From NCBI GenBank assembly GCA_934045905.1, contig OW203765.1, positions 19,097,409 through 19,161,408 of the forward strand: DNA of 64,000 bases, read 5' to 3'. The translations under genes were made by a program, and so were the position numbers. The notes beneath the pieces were generated by a model. The model ran no database searches. It was given only the letters and a program-made list of their open reading frames with translations, and was not told the origin of the DNA. Below, piece by piece: positions 36,391 through 47,015 of this stretch (its first letter is position 1; each line of letters opens with the position of its first letter). Origin of the DNA: Leuctra nigra (lineage: Eukaryota > Arthropoda > Insecta > Plecoptera > Leuctridae).

Positions 36391-36459
36391 AATTATCTCA
36401 ATTAATTGTATTTACTACTGGCACTTTCTTTGTTTTTATTTGTTTGTGTTTTTGTAGGC

Positions 36460-36740
36460 AATGCCCAGACCAAACAATTCAACAGATCGATCTGAATTTT
36501 TTACCCACACTAATGTCATATGAGCTGTCTCGCGTACAGTTTTTGAACGAAATCCTGTGATTTTTTGAAAACTAAAAATGAATTGTTTGATCAATCAACT
36601 GAAAACTTTGCATGGCCATTGCAACCAACATTTATTTGTGATAATGTTCGGACTAATCTGTCATTAACTTCAATCGTTATCAACCAACGTTTGTTTTTGG
36701 AAAAATTTGTCAAATTTCTTCAAGAAAGTTTCAGATACTT
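36460..36740. repeat. Dispersed repeat with ACAGATCGATCTGAA-type motif
   Basis: Contains AACAGATCGATCTGAATTTT and GTTTGATCAATCAACTGAAA followed by ACTTTGCATGGCCATTG. The same pair of motifs appears, diverged, at 29.33-29.45 kb (Exo70 intron 7), 44.51-44.76 kb and in part at 23.74 kb. Confidence 0.5.
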
Positions 36741-37264
36741 TATAATTTTTTTTGTAAATTGATCTCTGTTTGAAGAGTAAAGTAAAGGGAAACAAAATGT
36801 CTTGAAGAAATATTGAAAAAATGTTATCATCCCACCACACTGACACCATTTGTAATAATTAAGAGAATCGGTGGCCATTGTTGAATTTTCAATAAACTAG
36901 AAAATTCAACAATACACTGTGCTATAAGTGTAATAAATTTTGTCTCCTAATGGTAATAATGTTTATACATCGGGAGGGGAATTGAATCAGTGGGGAATAT
37001 TCCTCCTCTTTCTCCCTTTTTGTGCACCTATTTGTGGACATCAGTCTATTATGCTACTGATAGGCCTCTGCCATTCTGCTTCTTATATATTTGGAGTACA
37101 AGAATGAGCTTATCTGCAGAGTTCCTGCAAATAAGCTCATTCTAAAAAAATTTAAAGGAACAAAGAAAGTGTTCTAAAGAAACACAAAATTTTATTTGTT
37201 CTCTAACACGAAACAATACAAGAAATCAGATATTTAATGTAGAATGCCAAAAGTAGGATGAAGA

Positions 37265-38071
37265 TTAATTGTCATAAATCTTCGTAACATCTTCGACAGT
37301 GAAATAAACTGTTACTGAAATGCCTGGAGTTAAGTTGAACCATGAATCTTTCAACACGATCGTATCCTCACTGAGAAGTTCATCTTCTGCAAGCGTAAGA
37401 GGAGGCATCATGATCCTTAATCTTGCCTTCGTCTCATCAGGCAGTGCAATCTTCCAGTGAATCCTGAATGTAGATGCTTTCTCAACGGGTCCGATGTACC
37501 GTGCATAGAACATATACTTTCCTGTGGCAAAATGATTGCTACATATCCAGAAGTATTCTTCCTCCTCCTCCTCCACCCATTTAATAATGCCGTTATGAAA
37601 GTAATCAATTGGCGTTGAAATCTTATAACGAATCCCAATGGTGTACATAAAAGAATGTATAAAAGAGTGGTCCTTGACTACATGCTCATATAACCGGTGG
37701 CGACTGCCAACAAAATCGCAAGAGGTCGTAGCAAGACATTTGAAATTTGAAACAAACTGAAATTTGCAGTTAGGATAGTGCATTTCCAGATCTTCCTCTC
37801 TTTTTCTTTTAACTCCACATCCATTCGACTGGAACTTGCAGGGTAAAATTAGCAGCTGCTCGCTGATGGTGTCTAAGGCGAGGCTACGGACGGATGGGGT
37901 TCCTTGTATGCGGCACACCGGGCACTCTTTAGCCGTCTCCTTGCAATCGGAACAGAGGCTGTGACCGTTAACGCACGTAAAGATGGGGGCTTGACAGAAC
38001 TCGAAGCATATCGGACATTCGAGGAGTTGTAATAAGGAATCTTCCAGTTCCATTGAGTCTTCCGAAGACAT
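37265..38071 (-). CDS. SIAH/Sina-like RING-type E3 ubiquitin-protein ligase
   Basis: A 268-residue intronless frame. Residues about 18-53 hold a complete C3HC4 RING: CPIC, then FTC, GHSLC, SDC and CPVC, the fold that recruits an E2 enzyme. It is followed by the SIAH-type zinc finger pair: CKFQSNGCG...HYPNC (about residues 78-102) and CLATTSCDFVG...HVVKDH (about 112-136). The C-terminal 130 residues correspond in position to the Sina TRAF-like substrate-binding domain, although they are diverged and include a run of glutamates. Length is close to the 280 residues usual for SIAH proteins. A minus-strand AATAAA lies at 37191-37196, 69 bases past the stop. The gene is convergent with Exo70. Insects often carry several diverged intronless sina-like copies besides the canonical gene, and this looks like one of these; substrate unknown. 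Confidence 0.88.
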   Translation of the reverse strand: MSSEDSMELEDSLLQLLECPICFEFCQAPIFTCVNGHSLCSDCKETAKECPVCRIQGTPSVRSLALDTISEQLLILPCKFQSNGCGVKRKREEDLEMHYPNCKFQFVSNFKCLATTSCDFVGSRHRLYEHVVKDHSFIHSFMYTIGIRYKISTPIDYFHNGIIKWVEEEEEEYFWICSNHFATGKYMFYARYIGPVEKASTFRIHWKIALPDETKARLRIMMPPLTLAEDELLSEDTIVLKDSWFNLTPGISVTVYFTVEDVTKIYDN

Positions 38072-38816
38072 CTTTGTTTACTTCTGGACCCAACGATAAC
38101 ACAAATTCAAAGATGTGACAGTAATTTTGATAAGTTTCCAATTATTATGTAAGTAAGAAAATTTGTATTACCTATCCTTGATAGGGACTTTGCAATAGGT
38201 TGTCATGGAACCAACAATAATTGTCTGCTGCCAATTTTTCAAAATCATTAGCTCACAACAATCTATATTGAAACAATAAAAGATTCCCTATTTTGATTTT
38301 TTCCATGTTAATATAAAAAAACTACATTGTCAAGATATCATGTAAGAGCATTCTTCTGGGTGTGCAGCTGTCAGTGTCACCAATTTGTGGTTTAAAGTAG
38401 GTATACAATTAGTCAATTACTGAGAAAATCGTCGTAATTTTCTATTGAAAAACTCTTTATTTGATAATATCAAAATTATTTTTTTTATTACTTCCAATCA
38501 ATTACCTAAAATATTTTAAAAATATAATGTATATAAATTTTACCTAATCTGAAATAGTAAGAAAGGGGCTGCATGGCTTATGTAACCCGACGCCGACAGT
38601 TACCCATTTCGGGCTCATGCGCTTCCATTTTCGATATTATTCTCTGCTTCGGATCCCATTACTTTGGATCTCTTGATATCAGTTATTTCAGCGCTATAAA
38701 GAGAAAATATGCACCATTATAGCCTTGAGTATAAGGATTATAGTGTTCCAGACTCGATAAGATAAGAGAATGTAAAAACACGACCTACGGGCATCCCCCC
38801 CCCCCCCCCTCCCCCT

Positions 38817-39365
38817 TAAGGTAGTACCTTCGTTATACATATACAAAAAAAAAAATCTTGAAATTACAAGTTCAGAAAACGTTTTCCTACATTTCAACTA
38901 TATTTAAGTATAAATGAATCATAAAATGTCATTTAACTTGCAACCCCTGTCTTACAGCGAGGTTTAAAATGATTGCCTTCCGAGAATGAACAAAACTGTA
39001 ACACAGGAGGTACAGGGAAATCATTTAGTTTTTGGTTGATAACTTTTAAAATAGCACACGTTGGTATGGTTTTCAATTTTTTTCCTAATAGAATGTCCAA
39101 CTATCTATCTAGAAATCAGTTTTTTGAAAAAACGTTGAACCTCAGTAAAATTCAAAACTTAAAAATAGCATGGAAATCGTCATGATTTTAATGGCCCCCA
39201 TAAGACTACATGTTAAAAATAGGAATTTATAACTACAATATCTCAAAATCTAGACACGAGAAGTTGTTCATATTTCACAGTATCGTGTAAATAGTGATTA
39301 TTGATACCTCTGCCAAAAATGGGCTTATTTGGAAGATATGAGATATCAGTTGTGCTACCTTAAGG
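38817..39365. repeat. Anonymous repeat family R, copy 1, TTAA-bordered
   Basis: TTAAGGTAGTACC on the left and GTGCTACCTTAA on the right are near-complementary, which hints at a TTAA duplication. The interior (TTGCAACCCCTGTC..., ACAGGAGGTACA..., GATAACTTTTAAAATAGCAC) is shared with 42750-42960 and 43790-43960. A poly-C run precedes it (38788-38811). Confidence 0.5.
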
Positions 39366-41613
39366 TAGATGACGTTCCTTCGTCCATGAGACCATATTAT
39401 ACCGGGTGGCGCAAAAAAAATCCCCCTGATTGAGAGGTCACTAGATCGAAACTATTAGAGATAGGATTCTGAAATTTTTACACATTAGAAAACATACCAA
39501 AATGTCCTAATATGTGCAAGTTTCAAAAACATTACTATTGTAGGCAAAAAGTTACAGCTGTTCAAATTTGGTTGTTAAAAAATTGATGATACGGAGCTCA
39601 AATAACGCTCGTCCAAAAAACTTCCGCTGTTTCTTCAAAAGTACGTACGATATCAAGCTGAAAATTTCAAATTATATTGAAAATATGTTGAGATCGATTG
39701 TGTAAAAATTTCAATTAATTTGAATGAATGGAACTAAAACTATGGAATCTTGAAGTTGAGCATAAAATCAGAATATGTAGATTATTTCTAAACTTAATTA
39801 CACACGTTATAAAAGTGAATTTTTTCACCACTATTCTATTCTATGGGTCCAGACCCGAGTCGTAAACCCGTGGGTTTGACCCTTGGAACAGCTTTAGAAT
39901 AAAAGTACATTTTGTGTCAAATATAATTATATATTTTTTCTGAAATTATTAAATATCTATTCACAATATTTCTGGTGCAAGATCACTTGTACTATTGTAC
40001 ATTTATTTTGAGCACTACTCAATTTAGGCACATTCTGGGACAGGATATGCTTTGTAATACTCTATAGTGCTTGCCATAGTCAAGTGTTTTACTTTTTAAT
40101 CAGATTACGTGCATGTATGCATGATATGCTCATTTCGTCAATTATCTATTGTTTCCACCTGCATCAATTATCTACTGGATGAGTCCATGTAGAATATTGT
40201 GTTTAGCGTTGCGTAGTGTCACATTACTCCGACTGCATGAGTAAATAATTGTTGTCTGGATTCAAACTAGTGGCAATATCCCACTTCGAATGTAATATGG
40301 AAGTCTCATTAAACGTTTTATTTAAATTTGTAACAACACAAAAATAATGACAAATACTCTTTTCACCCGAAACATTTTCATTCATAAAATATCTATAATA
40401 TCGTCTTTGCTTCTCCGATTATAAGTTTGGCGGATTGATATTTACACATTAAAAATCATTAGGACAATTCACAAAAAAATTATTTTACAAAAACGTTCCA
40501 ATATTTCTAATTCCTTCGGAAGGCTTCATCAGGGAATTACAAAATTATAAATTGATAATTTGAATAGTGAAATGAAAAACAAATAAGTGAAATATTGGAA
40601 CGTTTTTGTAAAATAAAAAGTTTGTGAAATGTGCTAATGATTTTTAATGTGTAAACATAAGTTATCTATTTGAAGTTTCATGTGACATTTTGGCGGGAAA
40701 ATCTATTTGTGACGTATGTGAGCCCGGTGATATCATTTCTACGCCCACAACAATGTTACCATGGTGAATACTTTGTTGCCATGGCAATGCTGAGCCCCAT
40801 GACGTCAATGCCGATATTATTTTAAAATTCTGAGATTTTTCTGTATCAATTACTTGAAAAACTATTCATCCCTGAATCCTTTATACAACTAGATAGAGTT
40901 CCGTGGACCCTATTCCTACGAAAAGCAAGGTGAATAAGTCTTCTATCCATGTTATGAAAGGGAAGCTTTTTGTACGACTTATGCTGTATATACAAGATTG
41001 AGAAATATATTTAGAATATAATATACATGTCTGACTCAAAAATTATTTCTGTTTGGAGTTGAAGTTTCGTAGAATATTTGCTATAGATCGATGGTTTAGG
41101 AAATCTGGAAGTGACGTTTCATTATAACAAATTTTAATTAACTTTGCTCAAAACGAATGCAAATAGTTCAAGAGCTGTCTTAATCGCATTGCCCTTAATA
41201 ATGACGTCATTCTGAAATCATTCGAGATTGGCGATAGAGAAGTTCATTTAATTTTTCAATTTCTATAAATATCAAAATAAATCATGGTAAAAAACAAAGG
41301 TTTCAACAGAATTTCTGTAATGTAAATATCAAATGCAAATTTAATGGGGGGAAAAGACAAAATTTTTGGGGGTTGGTAGGGTTTGTCGTATTACAGAATA
41401 ATGGATCATTACCCAACATCCAACATAGATGTCTTCATCGTGAAGGCATATTTGTCAGGGCAATGTAGTCTTGTGTCCTGTTTTCAAATTAGAAGAATAA
41501 TATAAGCAAATACTTTGTAAATCGATTCCTTTGAAAACTATTCTTCTCACAACAAAAATTAAACAATTCCGACTTTTTTAAACAACATCTCAACTTTCAA
41601 CCACTATTCTGAT
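39366..41613. other. No gene; degenerate repeat DNA
   Basis: Starts with ACCGGGTGGCGCAAAAAAAA near 39400, a type of sequence that often marks repeat ends in arthropods. Apart from the hairpin at 40441-40655 I see nothing to name. Confidence 0.4.
40441..40655. mobile_element. Hairpin MITE, 215 bp
   Basis: Arms begin TTTACACATTAAAAATCATT and end with the complement AATGATTTTTAATGTGTAAA; about 65 bases pair with few mismatches, including CAAAAACGTTCCAATATTTC. Confidence 0.75.
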
Positions 41614-41621
41614 ATAACATT

Positions 41622-42514
41622 CAGAGGCGTCGGAAGTCTATTTTCTCAGGGGGGGCACATTTTGCTTGGGATCTAGGTAGGATAGGGACTAAATTTGTCA
41701 GGGAAGAAAAAACACAGTAAATGACAATGTGTGTGGAAAACACGATTGCCAAGAAAAACAATGGGGGGTCTGGGGGGAGGGCCCCCCAGCACCACGCGGG
41801 TCCGGGGCGCATAGCCCCGGGAAAATTTTGAATTTCAAGAATGAATTTGGTGCGTTTCTACGTGATTTCACAATTTTTAAACCTATCTTAATCTGAACAA
41901 ATAAATGGACGACCTCATTATCCTCTTTACGTCAGAACTGCCAAAAAAGTAATTCATGTGCCTATAAAATAGAAATATGTGTGGAAAAGTGTCATAAAAT
42001 TATATGCACTTGAAAAGTGATTAGTTTTTTATGATCTCCGCCTTTATTCACATTCACAATAGGTCCAATTTCAAATGCAGATATTATGAAATTAAATCTT
42101 AGACATTTATTACATTCAAATGCCGCGCAACGGATTTTATTGAATTTCTGCCCATACTGTAGGTTTCAAATGATTTTGGTGCATTTTAATTGTAAGAAAA
42201 CAAAAGTTAATCTTTCACTAATATCAGGAATGTGCATATAAATATGCCGCGCAGCGATTTATTCAAAATTTAATACTCTTAAAGGCTGGTTTAAAATGAT
42301 TTTGGTGTAATAACAAAATCAATTTAATTTTGTCAATAGACTCTCACATAACAATGCCGCGCAGCGAATTTTTTTAGAAATTCAGCCCTTATCGAGTAAT
42401 TTTTAATGATATTGCGCGTGGCCAGGGGGGCAGATTGATACTCTTGCCCCCCTTCAGACATCTAGGGGGGGGGGGGCACGTGCCCCCTCTGCCCCCCCGG
42501 TTCCGGCGCCCCTG
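41622..42514. mobile_element. hAT-type non-autonomous element, 893 bp
   Basis: TIR CAGAGGCGTCGGAA at 41622 and TTCCGGCGCCCCTG ending at 42514, with perfect 8-bp duplication ATAACATT (41614-41621, 42515-42522). The interior has three diverged copies of an ATGCCGCGCAGCG block about 120 bases apart and G/C runs, but no transposase. Confidence 0.88.
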
Positions 42515-42739
42515 ATAACATTGCAACTTCCATCTACAACCATCCATCTGCCGCTTGCATTGACATTATGTACTATAAACTATACTGTCTCAGTATTAGT
42601 ATACGTACTCTCAGTACTCCACGAGTGAAAGAGAATATAATATGCATGAAGTAGATGAATATATTTGGGTATAGATGCGATTCGCTCAAGTAGATACTCC
42701 GAAAATATTTTTTGCTGATATTTACAAATTTTATTATTA

Positions 42740-43170
42740 TTTTTTAACATTTCAACTATATTTTAATGTAAAAGATTCATCTTATGTCTTGTAACTTGCA
42801 ACTCTCGACTTATATTGAGTTTTCAATTGTATGTCTTCAGAAAATTAGGAAATTTTAACACGGAGGTACTTATAGGAACATTTTTTACTTTTGGTTTCTA
42901 ACTTTTAAAAATGTATGGGGTAGGTGTATAAAAATCTTAATAAATGCTTTAATATCTAATGCACATAATATTAGTTTTTGTTTAGAATCTATCGGCGGAA
43001 AATCTAATATTTACTAGGCAAACTACTGTGTTTATAAAGTGATATATATCTTGGAAATTAGTTTAAATACCCCACTTTTTCTTGTGTTTATGTGGTGACA
43101 AGGAAATAATAATTCAGATATCTATCGGAGACCTCTACTTAGGGCATCCCCCCCCCCCCCCCCCCCACAA
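42740..43170. repeat. Repeat family R, copy 2, with poly-C
   Basis: Diverged match to 38.9 kb (TTGTAACTTGCAACTCTC, ACACGGAGGTACTTATAGGA, GGTTTCTAACTTTTAAAAAT), followed at 43146-43167 by a poly-C tract next to AGGGCATC, the same tract that precedes copy 1. No ORF. Confidence 0.5.
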
Positions 43171-43769
43171 CTTTCAAGCTTTTAAATGTCTGCTTAAGAT
43201 CAGTAAACCAGAATTATTGAGCTTTATTATCTACTGTTGACAGTTTGAAAGCTGTAAAAGTATAAATTCGACATACATATGGATCCTTTTTATGTACATA
43301 CTATTCCTCTTAGTATCTTGTGGTACTTTCGGCTGTAAAGCAGCAACTGGCAGTAAGTGTTACAAGGACTTAGCTAATGTATTTGAATAATTAACACCCC
43401 CTAATTGCACGGAATAACAAGTATCGGAGCCCGAGGGAAGAAGGAGGAGAGCAGGGAGGATTATTCCAGGCCAGTGTGCAGGTATTTCCCGAGGGAATGG
43501 CAGACTATTCAGGCGGAGTATTGAATAGCCGCGAGATATGGAGTGTTCTATTTGATCTGGAGGAAAAGCTAGGGATCGTTTTTATATATTTTTTTCTTCT
43601 TCTCTTTTACTAGGTGACGGAGTTGGAGATGGAATTGAAAATACGGTGGCTAAATGTCAGTTTGAGTTAGAGTCTAGTGTGACAGGAAATATGCTATAGA
43701 GAAATGCTGGTCGTATAACGCAGTGGTAAGTGAGGCTTTGAAATTACTATTAAAAAATGTAAGTATGTA

Positions 43770-44050
43770 AATGATTCGTATACTGTGCTGTAGTTTACAA
43801 CTCTCGTCCAATAATGAGTTCTCAATTTGATGTTATAAAAAGAGAATGAACACAAACTTTAACATGGGGTATTTAGGAAATTCATTTCGAATTCGGTTTC
43901 TAACTTTTAAAATAGTACACGTTGGTATTGTTGTAATTTTTGATCTAATGTCCTTCTGTCTACCAATAATAAACAGTTTCTTGTTCAAATCTAGCCGTAT
44001 ACAAAAAATGGATATTCATTATAGCCTAAAAATTACACGATTTTATTTCG
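43770..44050. repeat. Repeat family R, copy 3
   Basis: Diverged match to copies 1 and 2: AGTTTACAACTCTCGTCC, GGTTTCTAACTTTTAAAATA, GTACACGTTGGTATTG. The 72-residue ORF here is not convincing. Confidence 0.5.
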
Positions 44051-44156
44051 CTGTCGTAAGATAAAATGGGGGAGACAAATTCATCTCAGAAACTAGACAC
44101 GAGCAGTGAATTTTCAAGAGATTGCGTAAGTCATGATTATCAAAAAAGAAATGATA

Positions 44157-45048
44157 ATTGAGCGAGCGAAGCGAGCGTCTCCTTTTGGCTCTTTCGGCAC
44201 GGACCTCTGTTTTTTTCATTTTTTTTTCTGTTACTGACGATATACAAGTCACAGTTTTTCTTCGATCAAGCTGAAATTTTGCACACATGTACTGACCATT
44301 TCCGGACGTTGCAGACCCTAATTTATTTTTAAATCCATTGATTGGTTCAAATTTAACAAAAAAATATCTTTCGATTGGTTGGTTTGATCAATTTGAAATT
44401 TTGACAAGTCATTACCACTAACATTTTACCCAATCATACAAAGTTTCAGCCAAATCCTCCCATTGGTTAAAATTTAAAACCATCTTTACTGGTATTTTTG
44501 AAATTTAAACTAGAACCGTTTGACCGATCAACTTAAAACTTTGCATGGTCAGTGGGACCAACATTATCTGTGTTTTTGACAATTTTTTAGACAAATCTGT
44601 GTTTAAATGCAAAAGTTATTGACATTTTACGGACATTTTGCTTGTTGCTATGGATCACGGCAACATTGACGCCTCAGTTCCAATGTTCCAAGGTAGTTAG
44701 AATAGAAACTTTCATTTTGGAATAATCAACAGATCGATCTGAAATTGTGCTCACACACTTATATCAAATGAGTGGTCCCAGGTATATTTTTGGAACAAGA
44801 TCCTGGGATTTTTGAAAATTAACAAGGGACCATTCAATCATAAAGGTTCAATCGATTAACTTAAAACTTTGTATGGTTATTGGGACCAATATTTTTGGAA
44901 TTTTTGAAGATTTGTATACAAGTCTGTGACGAAATTGAAGAATTATTGGCTTTTAATGACATTTTCAATAGACAGAATTTCGGTTCGAGGTGTTGCGCGT
45001 ATCCGTGCTCGCTCATCAACGCGTTACACAGAGCGTTTTCCTAGTATA
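44157..45048 (+). mobile_element. Possible non-autonomous Helitron-like element, copy 2
   Basis: The shorter copy of the 18533 repeat; both ends match and the sequence diverges just beyond CCTAGTATA. The interior has GTTTGACCGATCAACTTAAA-type motifs seen in several other places in the window. No protein-coding frame. Confidence 0.45.
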
Positions 45049-46471
45049 CAGATCTGAGACTATCAGAGATCATTTTGACAAATAATTCGCAATATGCTTA
45101 ATTCTCAACATTTTCGACTTCTCAATGGCCTTGTAAATTTACAGATGACGTTTTGTAAGCCGCAATCAAATGATTTTGCTTAAATAATCATACAGATGGT
45201 TCATGTACCTGTGCCAAATGTCAACTCGTCCAGAGGAACGGTCTGATTACCGTGCCAAATGTCGTAATGTCGTCGAGATAAAGTTGTTGCCAAGTCCCTT
45301 TTTCGTGTCACTTCTCCCATTGGTCAGCCATTATTAGAATGTCATATGTCAGCATGAGAGATTATCTCTGTCAGCACATTCATTCAAATACTGTGAGAAT
45401 ATGAACTTGTTGAAAACTTATTATAAGTTGTCTTAATTGGCTCGACTTGGTTAAACTGCGCCAATATTGCATCAACAAAGCCCATTATGACCAGAATACG
45501 GCTAAATCAATACTAGACTAGATTAAACTAGATTAACCCAACTAGATTAACTGTCAGTACACAAGATTGTGTATCAAGAAAGCGGTGAATTCGATATAAA
45601 AAAATTAAGAATGTCGACCCAAATTTTTCAATTACGTCTGGTTTGCAATGGGAATCGAGTCGTACTCAACTGTGTTCAATTTATTTAGCAGAGCGTTGAA
45701 AATCCAACTATTAGTAAATTAAAAGAGAAATGCGTTTGTAATTACTAAAAGGTAATTTGCAGAAGAAATGTGTAAAATGGTGTGAGCTTATATAATTTTA
45801 ATGAGTATACCTATACATATAGAGTGATGCACATGTTATTAGTTATGAACAGAACTAAAAGACTTTAAAACTCTTAGGCTCAATCATCACGTAAATGGCG
45901 GAAGATTGTCCCAATTTTGAAATGCCATCAAAGAAGATAAAATTCCTACATCTCTGATATTTTTCTACATAATGCAGTGAACATGTTCGTTGTTATGGAA
46001 CAGTTGTTCTCTTGTAGATTTGATACAGAACTGACGTTATATCTTGACAGCTTGCCCGAAGGCATCAAAGCGAAATAACATCACAGCTTTTCACTGCGCT
46101 GCGAATATGTAGAGGAAAAATAATAAGAGTCCTTATTTTAGATCTCAACACTTTTAGTTCGACATACTCATGTCAATTCCTTTTCAAATTCACAAATGTA
46201 GCCATGAACACTATGGGCTACAGTTTGATAGGCACAGAGAAACTCTCCTTTAAAGGTACACATTTAAGATAAGTAATATGATCTGAAGTCATCACAAGAG
46301 TTGAGAAATATACGTATGACTAGTAATATACGTATATGATTAATTTACAGTACTAAAATGACATAAATGTGTTGTTCTAGAAGAATGTAAAGTAGTTTAA
46401 TAACATATTTAGTAAAAAATTCATGTTGAAGAATTCGTTGCCATTTTGAGACCAAAACATCGGAATTATAT
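45049..46471. other. No gene recognised
   Basis: AT-rich DNA between the Helitron-like copy and the 4-kb transposon. Confidence 0.45.
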
Positions 46472-46651
46472 CGTCGGTGTTTTGCCAAAAGGGCCTATCT
46501 ACTTTTTACATAATTCTTCAGGAAAAGGAATAAAAGAGGGGGTATGAATTATTAGGAGTATTATATATGAAAATTCATTAAAAAAATCATTTGTTTTAAT
46601 TATGTATCATTTAGTATTTATTATAAGAAACATTTGTCATTTATTTACATA

Positions 46652-46777
46652 ATGCCCTTATGGCAGATGATAAAATCAAGTTAGGCCCTTTTGGCTAAAG
46701 AAAGTTTCAGTTAGGCCCTTATGGCCACAAAATTATTGTTTCATAATAATTAATGATCTGCTGGTTAAGGCCTATCT
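46652..46777. promoter_or_regulatory. Left subterminal motif cluster of the transposon
   Basis: Copies of a GCCCTTWTGGC core at 46652-46665, 46683-46695 and 46713-46726, with a half copy AAGGCCTATCT at 46767-46777. The same motif forms the inner part of the TIR, so these are likely transposase binding sites. Confidence 0.55.
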
Positions 46778-47015
46778 CAGTCTTTTTATACATTCAAAAT
46801 AATTATTAATGGAGTTGAAGATCCTTTCCAATGGTGGGAAGAAATATTATAATATTATAAGATGTTGCTAGTGCAATAAAAGGAACATAACCTAAGAATA
46901 GAAGATATTATAAGAATGCGAGATCGATTGGTATACAAAAAACAAGAGTGATGATCTTGCATTGGGCATGTTCATACATAGTAGATACCATAGCATTACA
47001 AAACACTAAGCAAAT

